Below, piece after piece: positions 1 to 7,900 of a DNA stretch of 64,000 nt. The notes below the pieces were generated by a model. It had not been told where the DNA came from, did no database searches, and saw nothing but the letters and a program-made list of their open reading frames with translations. Origin of the DNA: an uncultured Oscillibacter sp. Its GTDB lineage: Bacteria; Bacillota; Clostridia; Oscillospirales; Oscillospiraceae. The position numbers were made by a program, and so were the translations under genes. Position 1 is the first letter of the stretch; each line of letters starts with the position of its first letter. The stretch lies in NCBI GenBank assembly GCA_910577405.1, contig CAJTMG010000003.1:90936-154935 (forward strand), in the 5' to 3' direction.

Positions 1-110
1 CCTATGTCTGGTTGGACAGTGCATTTACAGCCGTTGGGTAAAGAAGAGGGCTGAAAACACTGCCAGCCAGTACCAGGTTGAAATCATCCGGCTTATCATT
101 GGAGGAAACT

Positions 111-266
111 ATGGATAAATATGTCTGCCCCTGCGGATACGTCTATGATCCTGCCGTGGGAGATCCCGACAACGGCGTCGCCCCCGGCACTCCCTGGGAA
201 CAGGTTCCCGAGAGCTGGGTCTGCCCCGTCTGCGAAATGGGCAAGGAAGTCTTCGAGAAGGAATAA
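111..266 (+). CDS. Rubredoxin
   Basis: A 51-residue rubredoxin, a small cytoplasmic one-iron electron carrier used in anaerobes for oxygen and peroxide detoxification. It has the YVYDP turn, the GDPDNGVAPGT loop and the C-terminal SWVCPVC knuckle. The start at 111 is fixed by GGAGG at 101-105; an upstream ATG at 78 has no such site. The four iron ligands would be C6, C8, C38 and C41. The first knuckle is therefore C-P-C-G rather than the usual C-x2-C-G, one residue short, and the second knuckle has Glu where Gly is normal (CPVCE). Family assignment is secure; the effect on the iron site is unknown. A terminator follows, so it is probably a single-gene unit or the last gene of one. Confidence 0.93.
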   Translation: MDKYVCPCGYVYDPAVGDPDNGVAPGTPWEQVPESWVCPVCEMGKEVFEKE

Positions 267-278
267 TCGAAAAAAGGG

Positions 279-307
279 AGCTGGCCGTCAGGCTGGCTTC
301 TTTTTTT
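279..307 (+). terminator. Rho-independent terminator after rubredoxin
   Basis: Eight-pair stem (279-286 with 291-298, two G-U pairs), GTCA loop, then a T-run. Confidence 0.8.
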
Positions 308-316
308 GACAAGCTG

Positions 317-351
317 AAAAAACGCCCGAAGGCTGTTAAAAGCCTCCAGGC
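317..351 (-). terminator. Terminator of the LacI-type gene
   Basis: On the minus strand an 11-pair stem (341-351 with 324-334, two G-U pairs) is followed by six T. It lies just after the stop codon at 362. Confidence 0.8.
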
Positions 352-361
352 GCGGCGGGAT

Positions 362-1369
362 TCAGTTTCCGGCAGCTTTGGGCCATTCGTAGGGCTTATA
401 AGTAGAAGTCAGGACCCTTTCAAACACGGGCGAGTCAGGGGCTTCAACGCGGCGCAGGATCTCCTCCCCGGCGGCCAGACCGATTTCCTCCACAGGCTGG
501 ACAATCTGGTCTACCTGCTGGTAATAAAGATTGTAAGATTGGACATTATAATCCACGAAGCTCACCAGCATCAGATTCTGACTGAGCATGAGATCCTTTT
601 GACGCAGGTAGGCGATAATCACGGAGGCCATCAGACCCTGACAGACGATAATGCCGTCGCAGTTCTGGGAGAGGAGCTGGTCCAGACAGGCAGGCGCGCT
701 GCTCTCCATGGAATCGCCGTAGCTGATCAGGGCCTCGTCGCAGTCCAGCCCGCAGTCAGCCACAGCCTCCCGGTAAGCGGAAACGCGCTCCTTGGTGGTG
801 GACAGTCTGGGCAGCCCGGCAATCAGGCCCACCCGTTTGCAGCCCTTGGCGGACAGACGGCAGACGCTGCGGTAAATCGGCTGGAAGTTGGACACGCTGA
901 CGGAGGGGAATTTCTTTGTCTCAAAGTTCCGGTCCACCAGCACCACCGGGAACCCGGCGGGAATCAGAGAGTCAAAATGCCGGAAGTCGTCCATGGTGCT
1001 GGCCACCAGAAGCCCGTCCACCAGTCCCGCGGTCAGAAGGCGCAGGTTGGTTTCCTCCCGCTCCACGTTCTCCTTGGTGTTGGCAATAATCAGATGATAG
1101 CCTTTTGTCGAAAGATAATTCTCTGCGGATTCAATAATGGTGCCGAAAAATTTATTGGAGATATCCGGCACAATAAAGCCGATGGTCTTCTTTTTCCCCG
1201 TGCGGAAGCTCCGGGCAGAGGCGTCCGGCGTATAGCCCAGCTCGGCAATGGCGCGGTAAACCCGGTCCTTCGTTTCGCCGGAGACGTAGCGGGTGCCGTT
1301 GATGGTATGGGAGACGGTGGCAGTGGAGACGCCCGCAAGTCTGGCCACGTCGCTGATGGTTACTTTCAT
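362..1369 (-). CDS. LacI/GalR-family transcriptional regulator
   Basis: A 335-residue LacI-family repressor. The N-terminus is a typical LacI helix-turn-helix with hinge (TISDVARLAGVSTATVSHTI, then ELGYTPDASARS), followed by a periplasmic-binding-protein-like effector domain (IGFIVPDISNKFF, VVLVDRNF). The start at 1369 is chosen because the HTH begins there and AAAGGA sits upstream on the minus strand; the longer open frame reaches into the promoter. It is transcribed divergently from gap and shares a roughly 300-base control region with it. The 9-mer TTTACGCAA occurs on both sides of that region, which suggests self-regulation and possible control of gap. The effector is unknown; no sugar operon is adjacent. 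Confidence 0.9.
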   Translation of the reverse strand: MKVTISDVARLAGVSTATVSHTINGTRYVSGETKDRVYRAIAELGYTPDASARSFRTGKKKTIGFIVPDISNKFFGTIIESAENYLSTKGYHLIIANTKENVEREETNLRLLTAGLVDGLLVASTMDDFRHFDSLIPAGFPVVLVDRNFETKKFPSVSVSNFQPIYRSVCRLSAKGCKRVGLIAGLPRLSTTKERVSAYREAVADCGLDCDEALISYGDSMESSAPACLDQLLSQNCDGIIVCQGLMASVIIAYLRQKDLMLSQNLMLVSFVDYNVQSYNLYYQQVDQIVQPVEEIGLAAGEEILRRVEAPDSPVFERVLTSTYKPYEWPKAAGN

Positions 1370-1423
1370 GGTGCCGTCCTTTGCGTAAAAAATATTCTGG
1401 TTGCGCAATTGCAGACCACGCCC

Positions 1424-1452
1424 AGTATAGGACCTTTTCCGCCGTTCGTCAA
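1424..1452 (-). promoter_or_regulatory. Promoter of the LacI-type gene
   Basis: On the minus strand TTGACG, 17-base spacer, TATACT. TTGCGTAAA at 1381-1389 (TTTACGCAA on the minus strand) lies downstream of the predicted start site and may be an operator. Confidence 0.6.
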
Positions 1453-1549
1453 GGGCCTTTTTCTCCCTCCGGAAACGGATTCCTGAATTTTTTATGTTTA
1501 TTATTAAAAATTCACAATTCCGCCAACCAATTGTTATTTGAAATGACAG

Positions 1550-1578
1550 TTGCGAAGACCCTGTCAATGTGTTACCAT
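1550..1578 (+). promoter_or_regulatory. Candidate gap promoter
   Basis: TTGCGA, 17-base spacer, TACCAT: a moderate sigma-A match. The near-direct repeat GCAAATCGTTT (1599-1609) / GCAATCGTTT (1612-1621) and TTTACGCAA (1607-1615) lie downstream of the predicted start, where a repressor could block transcription. Confidence 0.4.
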
Positions 1579-1668
1579 ATTGCCTGTGAAACAGCAAAGC
1601 AAATCGTTTACGCAATCGTTTTTGCGGTACGTCTCTGTACCTGAGTTACTGAAAGGAGTTTTGTAACA

Positions 1669-2685
1669 ATGAAAGCGAAAATCGGTATCAATGGCTTTGG
1701 CCGTATTGGCCGTGTCGTCTTCCGCGCCGCTCTGGGCCGGGACGATGTCGAGGTTGTTGCCATCAACGACCCCTTTATGAATCCTGAGTATATGGCCTAT
1801 ATGCTGAAGTATGACAGCGTACACGGCCGCTTCAACGGCGAGATTTCCTATACCGCCGACAGCCTGGTTGTCAATGGCAAGGAGTTCAAGGTCCTGACCG
1901 CGATGAACGTTGCCGAGATTCCCTGGGCCTCTGTGGGCGCTGAGTATATCTGCGAGTGCACCGGCAAGCATCTGAGCAAGGACCTGTGCCAGGGCCATAT
2001 CGACGCCGGCGCAAAGCACGTTGTCATGGGCGCTCCCTCCAAGGACGACACCCCGATGTTCGTTATGGGCGTCAACAATCAGAAGTACACCTCTGATATG
2101 ACCTTCGTGTCCAACGCATCCTGCACCACCAACTGCCTGTCCCCCATCGCCAAGGTTCTGAACGAGAACTTCGGCATCATTGAGGGCCTGATGACCACCG
2201 TTCACTCCGTGACCCCCACCCAGAAGCTCCTGGACGGCCCCTCTATGAAGGATTGGCGCGGCGGCCGTGCGGCTACCGGCAACATCATCCCCTCCTCCAC
2301 CGGCGCGGCCAAGGCTGTGGGCAAGGTTATCCCCGAGCTGAACGGCAAGCTGACCGGCATCTCTATGCGCGTTCCTACTCTGGACGTGTCCGTGGTTGAC
2401 CTGACCGTTCGTCTGGAGAAGCCCGCATCCTATGAGGACATCTGCAAGGCGATGAAGGCCGCTTCCGAGGGCGAGCTGAAGGGCGTTCTGGGCTACACTG
2501 ACGAGGACGTGGTTTCCTCCGACTTCCTGGGCGATCCCCGCACCTCCATCTTTGACAAGAAGGCCGGCCTCTCCCTGACCGATAACTTCGTGAAGGTCGT
2601 TTCCTGGTACGACAACGAATGGGGCTATGCCAACAAGATGGTCGAGCTGATTGCCTATATGTTCTCCGTGGACAGCAAGCAGTAA
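1669..2685 (+). CDS. gap: Glyceraldehyde-3-phosphate dehydrogenase
   Basis: A 338-residue GAPDH, the NAD-dependent glycolytic enzyme that oxidises and phosphorylates glyceraldehyde-3-phosphate. Visible features are the dinucleotide-binding GINGFGRIGR at 7-16, Asp34 in AINDPF (favouring NAD over NADP), the active-site SNASCTTNC with Cys152, and the catalytic His179 in TTVHSVT. Length is normal. GAAAGGAG at 1651-1658 fixes the start. Codon choice is strongly biased to a few C-ending codons, as expected for a highly expressed gene. It has its own terminator and is not followed by pgk or tpi, so it is monocistronic. Confidence 0.98.
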   Translation: MKAKIGINGFGRIGRVVFRAALGRDDVEVVAINDPFMNPEYMAYMLKYDSVHGRFNGEISYTADSLVVNGKEFKVLTAMNVAEIPWASVGAEYICECTGKHLSKDLCQGHIDAGAKHVVMGAPSKDDTPMFVMGVNNQKYTSDMTFVSNASCTTNCLSPIAKVLNENFGIIEGLMTTVHSVTPTQKLLDGPSMKDWRGGRAATGNIIPSSTGAAKAVGKVIPELNGKLTGISMRVPTLDVSVVDLTVRLEKPASYEDICKAMKAASEGELKGVLGYTDEDVVSSDFLGDPRTSIFDKKAGLSLTDNFVKVVSWYDNEWGYANKMVELIAYMFSVDSKQ

Positions 2686-2699
2686 TTCCAACAATCAAA

Positions 2700-2735
2700 G
2701 ATCCCGCTGGTTTTTTCGCCGGCGGGTTCTTTTTA
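2700..2735 (+). terminator. gap terminator
   Basis: Stem 2700-2710 with 2719-2729 (one mismatch, one G-U), then TTTTT. Confidence 0.85.
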
Positions 2736-3084
2736 TGCCCCTGTTTCGTTGCCGGAAGCTCCCCGCCCATCAGCGCTGTCATTTTGTACCGCAATGAAAT
2801 GCGTAAGGAGAAGGGAGGTACCGGTCTTGTTCAGGCATAAAAACTGGACTCCTGATAAAATGAAAGTCTGGAATCATTCACGCCCACAGCCTGCAAATAA
2901 ACGTTTGATTGTGTTGTCTTGTTTTTGCCGCCCGATTCCGTCCCGTTACATGGGAAGACGGCCGCTGAATCCGTGCGGGAGGGCGCTTTTGACGGAAAAC
3001 GGGCTGTAGACGGCGCGGCAATCCATACGGCGGCAAGGGATTCAGGGTTTTTGGAGAAAGTTTTGGAGAAAGTGAAATTTTCTG
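2736..3084. other. Intergenic stretch, nothing recognised
   Basis: About 350 bases between the gap terminator and the ffs promoter. I see no credible coding frame, tRNA or known RNA. Short open frames here lack family-like sequence and good ribosome sites. Confidence 0.5.
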
Positions 3085-3113
3085 TTGCCATTTGGGAAAG
3101 AATATAGTAAAAT
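3085..3113 (+). promoter_or_regulatory. Promoter of the SRP RNA gene
   Basis: TTGCCA, 17-base spacer, TAAAAT, each five of six matches to consensus. It places transcription start at the 5' end of the SRP RNA and may also feed dnaX. Confidence 0.75.
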
Positions 3114-3121
3114 AGATAGCA

Positions 3122-3260
3122 AGTCCTCCGTAGGCCGCTGCGGAGCCGGTCTTACGCAATGAATGCCCGTGAACCATGTCAGGCGGGGAACCGAGCAGCA
3201 TTTAGCGGGAAGTTTCATGTGCCGTGAGGGTGCCGGCTCTGTGGCAGCGTACGGAGGACG
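3122..3260 (+). ncRNA. ffs: Signal recognition particle RNA (4.5S-type)
   Basis: The apical SRP hairpin is recognisable: GAACCATGTCAGG, a GGGGAACC tetraloop stretch and GAGCAGCA, matching the universal domain IV that binds Ffh. The ends pair perfectly (GTCCTCCGTA at 3123-3132 with TACGGAGGAC at 3250-3259), and a second helix (GAGCCGG with CCGGCTC) follows inward, giving one long rod. About 138 nucleotides, longer than the E. coli form (about 114) and shorter than the Bacillus form with an Alu domain (about 270). It has its own promoter and lies directly upstream of dnaX, a usual Firmicute position. The RNA acts in co-translational membrane targeting. Confidence 0.9.
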
Positions 3261-3362
3261 TTCTATGGGAGTGAGGAATGAGGATTTTGGAAGGAGGCTG
3301 TCCGAAATTCCCGGTTCCTGACTCCTTAATCCATATCAGACAGCCAGAACAGGAGGGGTACG

Positions 3363-5465
3363 GTGTATCAGGCGCTCTATCGGAAATGGCGTCCGAAGGT
3401 CTTTTCCGACGTGATCGGACAGCCCCATATTACAGAGACGCTCCGGCGGCAGGCAGCGGAGGGACGCATCTCCCACGCCTACCTCTTCACAGGCACCCGG
3501 GGCACGGGGAAGACCACCTGCGCCAAGATTCTGGCCCGGGCAGTGAACTGCGAGCATCCTGTGGACGGGGACCCCTGCGGCGTGTGCGCGGCCTGTACGG
3601 GCATTGAGCGGGGCGGTTCCATGGACGTGCTGGAGCTGGACGCGGCTTCCAACAGCGGCGTGGACCAGGTGCGGGCGCTGCGGAGCGAGGCGGTCTATTC
3701 CCCGGCCAAGGTGAAAAAACGGGTCTATATTATCGACGAAGTCCATATGCTCTCCGACGCCGCTTTCAACGCCCTTCTGAAAATTATGGAGGAGCCGCCG
3801 GAGCATCTGATGTTTATTCTGGCCACTACGGAGGTCCATAAGATCCTGCCCACCATACTCTCCCGATGCCAGCGGTTTTCTTTCCGGCGGATTCCCCCGA
3901 AGATTATCGCCCAGCGTCTGGAGTATGTGGCGGAACAGGAAGGAATTGACCTGCGGCCTGACGGTTCGGAGCTTCTGAGCCGGTTGGCCGACGGCGCTCT
4001 GCGGGATGGATTGAGCCTGCTGGACCAATGCGCCGCGCCGGGTGGGGCCATTGACGCCGCCGCCGTGCTGGATGTGCTGGGCCTGGCCGGGAATCTCCAG
4101 ACTGCCCGTATAATGGAGTCAATCCTGAAACGGGACGCTCAGGACGCTCTGACCCAGCTGGACGGACTGTATAACAACGGCAAGGATATGGGTGCGGTGC
4201 TCTCCGAGCTGTCGTCCCTGACCCGGGACCTGCTTCTGCGGAAAACGGCTCCCGAGGGCGGCGCGGAACTGCTCTCCGGCGGCTACGACACGGCTTTGCT
4301 GGACAGGCTTGGGCAGGGCGTGCCGGGGACCCGGTTCCTGTACTTTGCGTCAACCCTGCAAAAGGCGGCGGCGGAGCTGTACTATAGCGCAAACCGCCGT
4401 CTGGATACTGAACTCTGCCTGCTGCGGCTCTGCGACGAATCCCTCTCCGGTGACCTGACGGCCCTGGCTGCCCGCGTCCGGAGATTGGAGGACGCCCTGA
4501 CATCTGGCGTTCTTCTCCCCGGCTCTCCCAGAGGCGTCCGGCGGCAGGAAGAGACAAAAACAGAATCCGTACCAAAACAAAAACCAGCGTCAGGACCCAG
4601 CCCGGAACCAGCGCAGGAGCGCAGGCCGGAAGCAAAACCCGAACCGGCACCAGAGCGCAGGCCGGAAGCAAAACCTGAACCGGCACCGGAGCGCAGGCCG
4701 AAAGCAAAACCTGAACCAGTACCAGAGCGCAGGCCGGAAGCAAAACCTGAACCGGCACCGGAGCGCAGGCCGAAAGCAAAATCAACCCCTAAACCGAAAG
4801 CAAAACCAGTACCCCAGCCAATGCCGGAGGAGATAGACCGTCCGCCCTGGGAGCTGATGGAACCGCCGCCGGAGAAAACGATGGAACAGCCGCCTTGGGA
4901 GCTGATGGAACCGCCGCCGGAGAAAACGACGGAACAGCCGCCCTGGGAGCTGATGGAACCGCCGCCGGAGGAAACGACGGAACAGCCGCCTCGGGAGACG
5001 ATCGAGCCGCCGGACGAGCTGCCCTGGGAGATGAAGGCCCCAGCGCCGCCAAAGCCGGAAAGCTCCGCGGTTCCAAAGCCTGCTGTATCCGGCGCAGCAA
5101 TACCCGTACCCGCGGAGGAACCCGGCAGCGCGCAGGTGGTGTCGGGCAGCTGGTGGCCGGGGGCGGCGGAGAAGTGCAAGAGCCGGGTTTCGCCGATGTA
5201 CCGGGCGTTTCTGAATTGCTGCGCCGGCGTTCTGGAGGACAGCGTGGTGGTGATTTACGCCCCGGATGAGATCACGGCAGGGCGTCTGGACAACGAGCGG
5301 ATTCGGACGGTCCTGCTGGAGGAAGCGCAGGAGGCCCTTGGCAAAACGGTGATTTCCCGCCTGATATTCCGGGTAGGGAATCCGCCCATAGGGTCCCCGG
5401 AGGAAAATTTCAAGGCTTTGCTGAAGAATTTCGGCGGCCAATACGATAATGTGGAGTTTACTTGA
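3363..5465 (+). CDS. dnaX: DNA polymerase III subunit gamma/tau
   Basis: A 700-residue clamp-loader subunit, the AAA+ ATPase that loads the beta clamp. It starts at GTG 3363 after AGGAGGGG. The N-terminus carries MYQALYRKWRP, Walker A GTRGTGKT, a four-cysteine zinc knot (CEHPVDGDPCGVCAAC), Walker B IIDEVHML and the arginine-finger region TILSRCQRF. A C-terminal domain (about 580-700) follows. Between them lies a proline-rich linker of two repeat families, one of 12 residues (PEPAPERRPEAK-like) and one of 16 (PPWELMEPPPEKTTEQ-like). I see no clear slippery frameshift site that would make a separate gamma. ybaB follows 18 bases later. Confidence 0.97.
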   Translation: MYQALYRKWRPKVFSDVIGQPHITETLRRQAAEGRISHAYLFTGTRGTGKTTCAKILARAVNCEHPVDGDPCGVCAACTGIERGGSMDVLELDAASNSGVDQVRALRSEAVYSPAKVKKRVYIIDEVHMLSDAAFNALLKIMEEPPEHLMFILATTEVHKILPTILSRCQRFSFRRIPPKIIAQRLEYVAEQEGIDLRPDGSELLSRLADGALRDGLSLLDQCAAPGGAIDAAAVLDVLGLAGNLQTARIMESILKRDAQDALTQLDGLYNNGKDMGAVLSELSSLTRDLLLRKTAPEGGAELLSGGYDTALLDRLGQGVPGTRFLYFASTLQKAAAELYYSANRRLDTELCLLRLCDESLSGDLTALAARVRRLEDALTSGVLLPGSPRGVRRQEETKTESVPKQKPASGPSPEPAQERRPEAKPEPAPERRPEAKPEPAPERRPKAKPEPVPERRPEAKPEPAPERRPKAKSTPKPKAKPVPQPMPEEIDRPPWELMEPPPEKTMEQPPWELMEPPPEKTTEQPPWELMEPPPEETTEQPPRETIEPPDELPWEMKAPAPPKPESSAVPKPAVSGAAIPVPAEEPGSAQVVSGSWWPGAAEKCKSRVSPMYRAFLNCCAGVLEDSVVVIYAPDEITAGRLDNERIRTVLLEEAQEALGKTVISRLIFRVGNPPIGSPEENFKALLKNFGGQYDNVEFT
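4602..4781 (+). repeat. 36-bp tandem repeat inside dnaX
   Basis: Five near-identical copies starting at 4602, 4638, 4674, 4710 and 4746. Each encodes a 12-residue PEPAPERRPEAK-like unit. Confidence 0.9.
4842..5033 (+). repeat. 48-bp tandem repeat inside dnaX
   Basis: Three full copies from 4842, 4890 and 4938 plus a decayed fourth. Each encodes a PPWELMEPPPEKTTEQ-like unit of 16 residues. Confidence 0.9.
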
Positions 5466-5483
5466 CAGAAAGGAGCAACGATC

Positions 5484-5864
5484 ATGGGATACAGTGCCCG
5501 CCGTGGATTTAACAGCGGCAGCATGAAGGCCACCGGCGCGCAGCGTCAGGCGGAGGTCCAGCAGAAGATCACACAGATGCAGGAGGCCATGAACACCGCG
5601 CAGGAAGAGGTAGAAGCAAAAACCTTTACGTCCAGCGCAGGCGGCGGAGTGGTAACGGCAGTGGCCAGCGGAAAAAAGGAGCTGGTGTCGATCACCATCA
5701 AGCCGGAGGCCGTGGACCCGGAGGACGTGGAGATGCTTCAGGACCTGGTGGTTTCTGCGGCCAATGAAGCCCTTCGTCAGGCGGGAGAGGCCATGGACCA
5801 GGCGATGGACAACGTAACCGGGGGACTGGCAAGCAATCTGAATCTTGGCGGCATTACCATCTGA
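5484..5864 (+). CDS. YbaB/EbfC-family nucleoid-associated protein
   Basis: A 126-residue YbaB/EbfC protein, a small dimeric DNA-binding protein of the nucleoid. The family core is present: a long N-terminal helix (QQKITQMQEAMNTAQEEVEAKTF), then GGGVVTAVASGKKELVSITI and the C-terminal helix. The N-terminus has about 15 extra residues (SARRGFNSGSMKATG). GAAAGGAG precedes the ATG. It is co-transcribed with dnaX, as in most Firmicutes, but recR, which normally follows, is absent; a strong terminator ends the unit. Confidence 0.95.
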   Translation: MGYSARRGFNSGSMKATGAQRQAEVQQKITQMQEAMNTAQEEVEAKTFTSSAGGGVVTAVASGKKELVSITIKPEAVDPEDVEMLQDLVVSAANEALRQAGEAMDQAMDNVTGGLASNLNLGGITI

Positions 5865-5876
5865 GCGGGAATTTCC

Positions 5877-5930
5877 GGGAATCAGGAGTGGAAATCGGGA
5901 TCATGTGATTTCCTCCTGGTTCCCATTTTT
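5877..5930 (+). terminator. Terminator of the dnaX-ybaB unit
   Basis: Long two-part stem (GGGAATCAGGA with TCCTGGTTCCC, then GGAAATC with GATTTCC) followed by ATTTTT. Confidence 0.9.
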
Positions 5931-6000
5931 ATAGCAGAGCCGGGAGTGATGCGAAAAGAACAGCTTTGCGGTTGTAACAAGAGAGAAAGGAGGCGTGCAA

Positions 6001-7803
6001 ATGAAAAAAAGGCTTCTGGGGCTGATTATGGCGATGCTTCTGACCCTGACGGCCTGCGGCGGACCGGAGGTGCTTCCGGATTCAGAGGAGCCTCAATCGG
6101 ATGGCCCGGTGATTGCTTACGTGCCCTTGGACGACCGGCCGGACAATATGGAGCGGGTGGAATATCTGGCGGCGTCTCTGGGGTATCAGCTGGCGATGCC
6201 GGAACCGGACCTGTACCGCACGCGTCTGGACGGTCAGCCGAAGAATGAAAACGGAACCCAGTGCGGCGACCCATGGCAGCTGGTGCAGTGGGTCCTGGCC
6301 CAGGAGGAAGCTGGCTGTGACCGCTACATTCTCTCCCTGGACCAGCTCCATTCCGGAGGGCTGGTGAATTCCCGCTCCGAGACTTCCTTTGAGACGGCCC
6401 TTCCCAACGGCGGTATTATCGAAACCGTTCTGCTCCTGGAGGACCTCCTGACGGCGCTTTCCGGAGGCGGGAATACCGTCTGGTTACTGGACAGCGTGAT
6501 GAGGCTTGCACCTACAGTAGGCTATCGGGAGGGCTCCCTGGAGATGTACAACTGGATACGGGATTTCGGAACGCGTCCCCGGAAGACCCTGACAGGAGAG
6601 GAGCTGACCATAGAGAACATCTGGGAGAGCTACTGGCAGGGACCCAATCAGGAGGACCTCTATCTGGAGACGGCAGAGGCTATGGGTGCCGTCAGCGCGG
6701 ATGAGGTCTATGGCCCGATGCAGAATGTGGATGACAGCATGGCTTCCCGGCAGCGGAAACTCCTGCTCACTGACGGCGTGCAGAAGCTTCTGAGCCAGCC
6801 GGGTTTTGAGGGCTTCCGGCTGCTGATTGGCATTGACGACTCTTCTCTTGAGGACTGCATTCAGAAAAACGAGATCGCCTATCTGCGGCAGGGCTTACGG
6901 GATGGCGACTGGCTGCTTTCCGGCGTGGACGATCTGGCGTTCAAGGCTCTGGCGCGGCTGTACCTGGACGATTCCGGCTGGACGGGCGCGGGGGCCGCTG
7001 TGCGTTACTACGGCGATTCTGAACACGAGCCTGCCTGCGATTACGATTTTCAGCCCCTGACGGAAATCATGGCGGAGCATTTCGCATTCTTCGGCCTGAC
7101 GGAACAGAAGGACGCGGCGCTGCAAGTCCTGGTCCTGACCCAGCCTGCGGGAGAGGGACAGAAGGCTTCCTATTACAACGCCCTGATTGCGGATCTGAAC
7201 GCCTGCCGGAAGGACCGCCGTCCCGTGATCCTGATCGACGCGGGAAACGGGCGCTACGGAACCGCCTTCCACGACGCTCTGACGAGGGAAACCGAGCTGG
7301 GCTGGCTGTTGAGCTACGCGGGCTTTCTGGACATGGCCATCGTCACGGGCACCGCGTTAAGCCATGGCGTCGCCCGGTACGCGGTACTGCAAAGAGGCGG
7401 CGGGGACCAGGCCATGGAGCGGGGCTTTGCGCGGACCCTGGCGGACAGTATCCTGAAAGATTTCTGTTACAAGAACGTGGTACGGGAAGAACTGCTGGCC
7501 TACGTGCGGAACGACCTGGGCGGCGACCCCAACAACTTCTGGACCCCCGACGTGGACCGAAACGCTATTCTTTCCCGGCTGGAATCGGGTATGGACGCCG
7601 CTGTAAAAGATGTCGTGCGGAATCTCACCCAGAGCAAGCTGCTGACGGACTTGTCTCCATCGCTCCTCTCCGCCCCCGCGCCGTACAAGGAGGGGGACTG
7701 GTGCGCCATCGCTCTGACGGACTACGGTTTCCCCTGGGACCGGGCCTTTGAAATCAGCATGAAAATCCAGCTTGGGTCCTTCCCGCAGTCCCAGACGGAA
7801 TAA
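6001..7803 (+). CDS. DUF4127-family lipoprotein
   Basis: A 600-residue predicted lipoprotein. The signal peptide ends in LTACGG, with lipidated Cys19. The mature part begins with IAYVPLDDRPDN and continues with LSLDQLHSGGLVNSR, both typical of the DUF4127 family, whose function is not established. The ATG at 6001 is chosen over GTG 5995 because AAAGGAGG at 5986-5993 leaves seven bases to the ATG and almost none to the GTG. The gene is flanked by terminators, so it is monocistronic. The protein should sit on the outer face of the membrane. Conserved acidic and histidine motifs suggest a hydrolase-like fold, but I cannot name a reaction. Confidence 0.85.
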   Translation: MKKRLLGLIMAMLLTLTACGGPEVLPDSEEPQSDGPVIAYVPLDDRPDNMERVEYLAASLGYQLAMPEPDLYRTRLDGQPKNENGTQCGDPWQLVQWVLAQEEAGCDRYILSLDQLHSGGLVNSRSETSFETALPNGGIIETVLLLEDLLTALSGGGNTVWLLDSVMRLAPTVGYREGSLEMYNWIRDFGTRPRKTLTGEELTIENIWESYWQGPNQEDLYLETAEAMGAVSADEVYGPMQNVDDSMASRQRKLLLTDGVQKLLSQPGFEGFRLLIGIDDSSLEDCIQKNEIAYLRQGLRDGDWLLSGVDDLAFKALARLYLDDSGWTGAGAAVRYYGDSEHEPACDYDFQPLTEIMAEHFAFFGLTEQKDAALQVLVLTQPAGEGQKASYYNALIADLNACRKDRRPVILIDAGNGRYGTAFHDALTRETELGWLLSYAGFLDMAIVTGTALSHGVARYAVLQRGGGDQAMERGFARTLADSILKDFCYKNVVREELLAYVRNDLGGDPNNFWTPDVDRNAILSRLESGMDAAVKDVVRNLTQSKLLTDLSPSLLSAPAPYKEGDWCAIALTDYGFPWDRAFEISMKIQLGSFPQSQTE

Positions 7804-7808
7804 AACGT

Positions 7809-7845
7809 AAAACCACCGTCCATCAACCTGGGCGGTGGTTTTGAT
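7809..7845. terminator. Bidirectional terminator
   Basis: AAAACCACCG (7809-7818) pairs with CGGTGGTTTT (7833-7842), with T-runs in both directions. Confidence 0.8.
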
Positions 7846-7855
7846 CAGCAAAGAT

Positions 7856-7891
7856 AAACTGCCGCCCTCAATGTAAAGAGGACGGCAGCTT
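7856..7891 (-). terminator. Terminator of the 7901-8644 gene
   Basis: Stem 7856-7869 with 7878-7891, 14 positions with one wobble, followed on the minus strand by a T-rich stretch. Confidence 0.6.
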
Positions 7892-7900
7892 CATCATCTA

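Noticed and set aside
1..54. Short open frames at the very start that could be the tail of an upstream gene (for example a frame ending at 41)
   Set aside because: Fewer than 15 codons are visible and nothing recognisable, so no feature is supported.
539..1486. Long plus-strand open frame opposite the LacI-type gene
   Set aside because: Antisense shadow; the composition is His/Gly/Val-rich without family signature, and the minus strand encodes a clear LacI protein.
1564..2694. Long minus-strand open frame opposite gap
   Set aside because: Shadow caused by the biased codon use of gap.
4550..4600. Programmed frameshift site in dnaX (A-rich stretch)
   Set aside because: A-runs are present but no proper X-XXY-YYZ heptamer with downstream stem and nearby stop in the shifted frame was evident.
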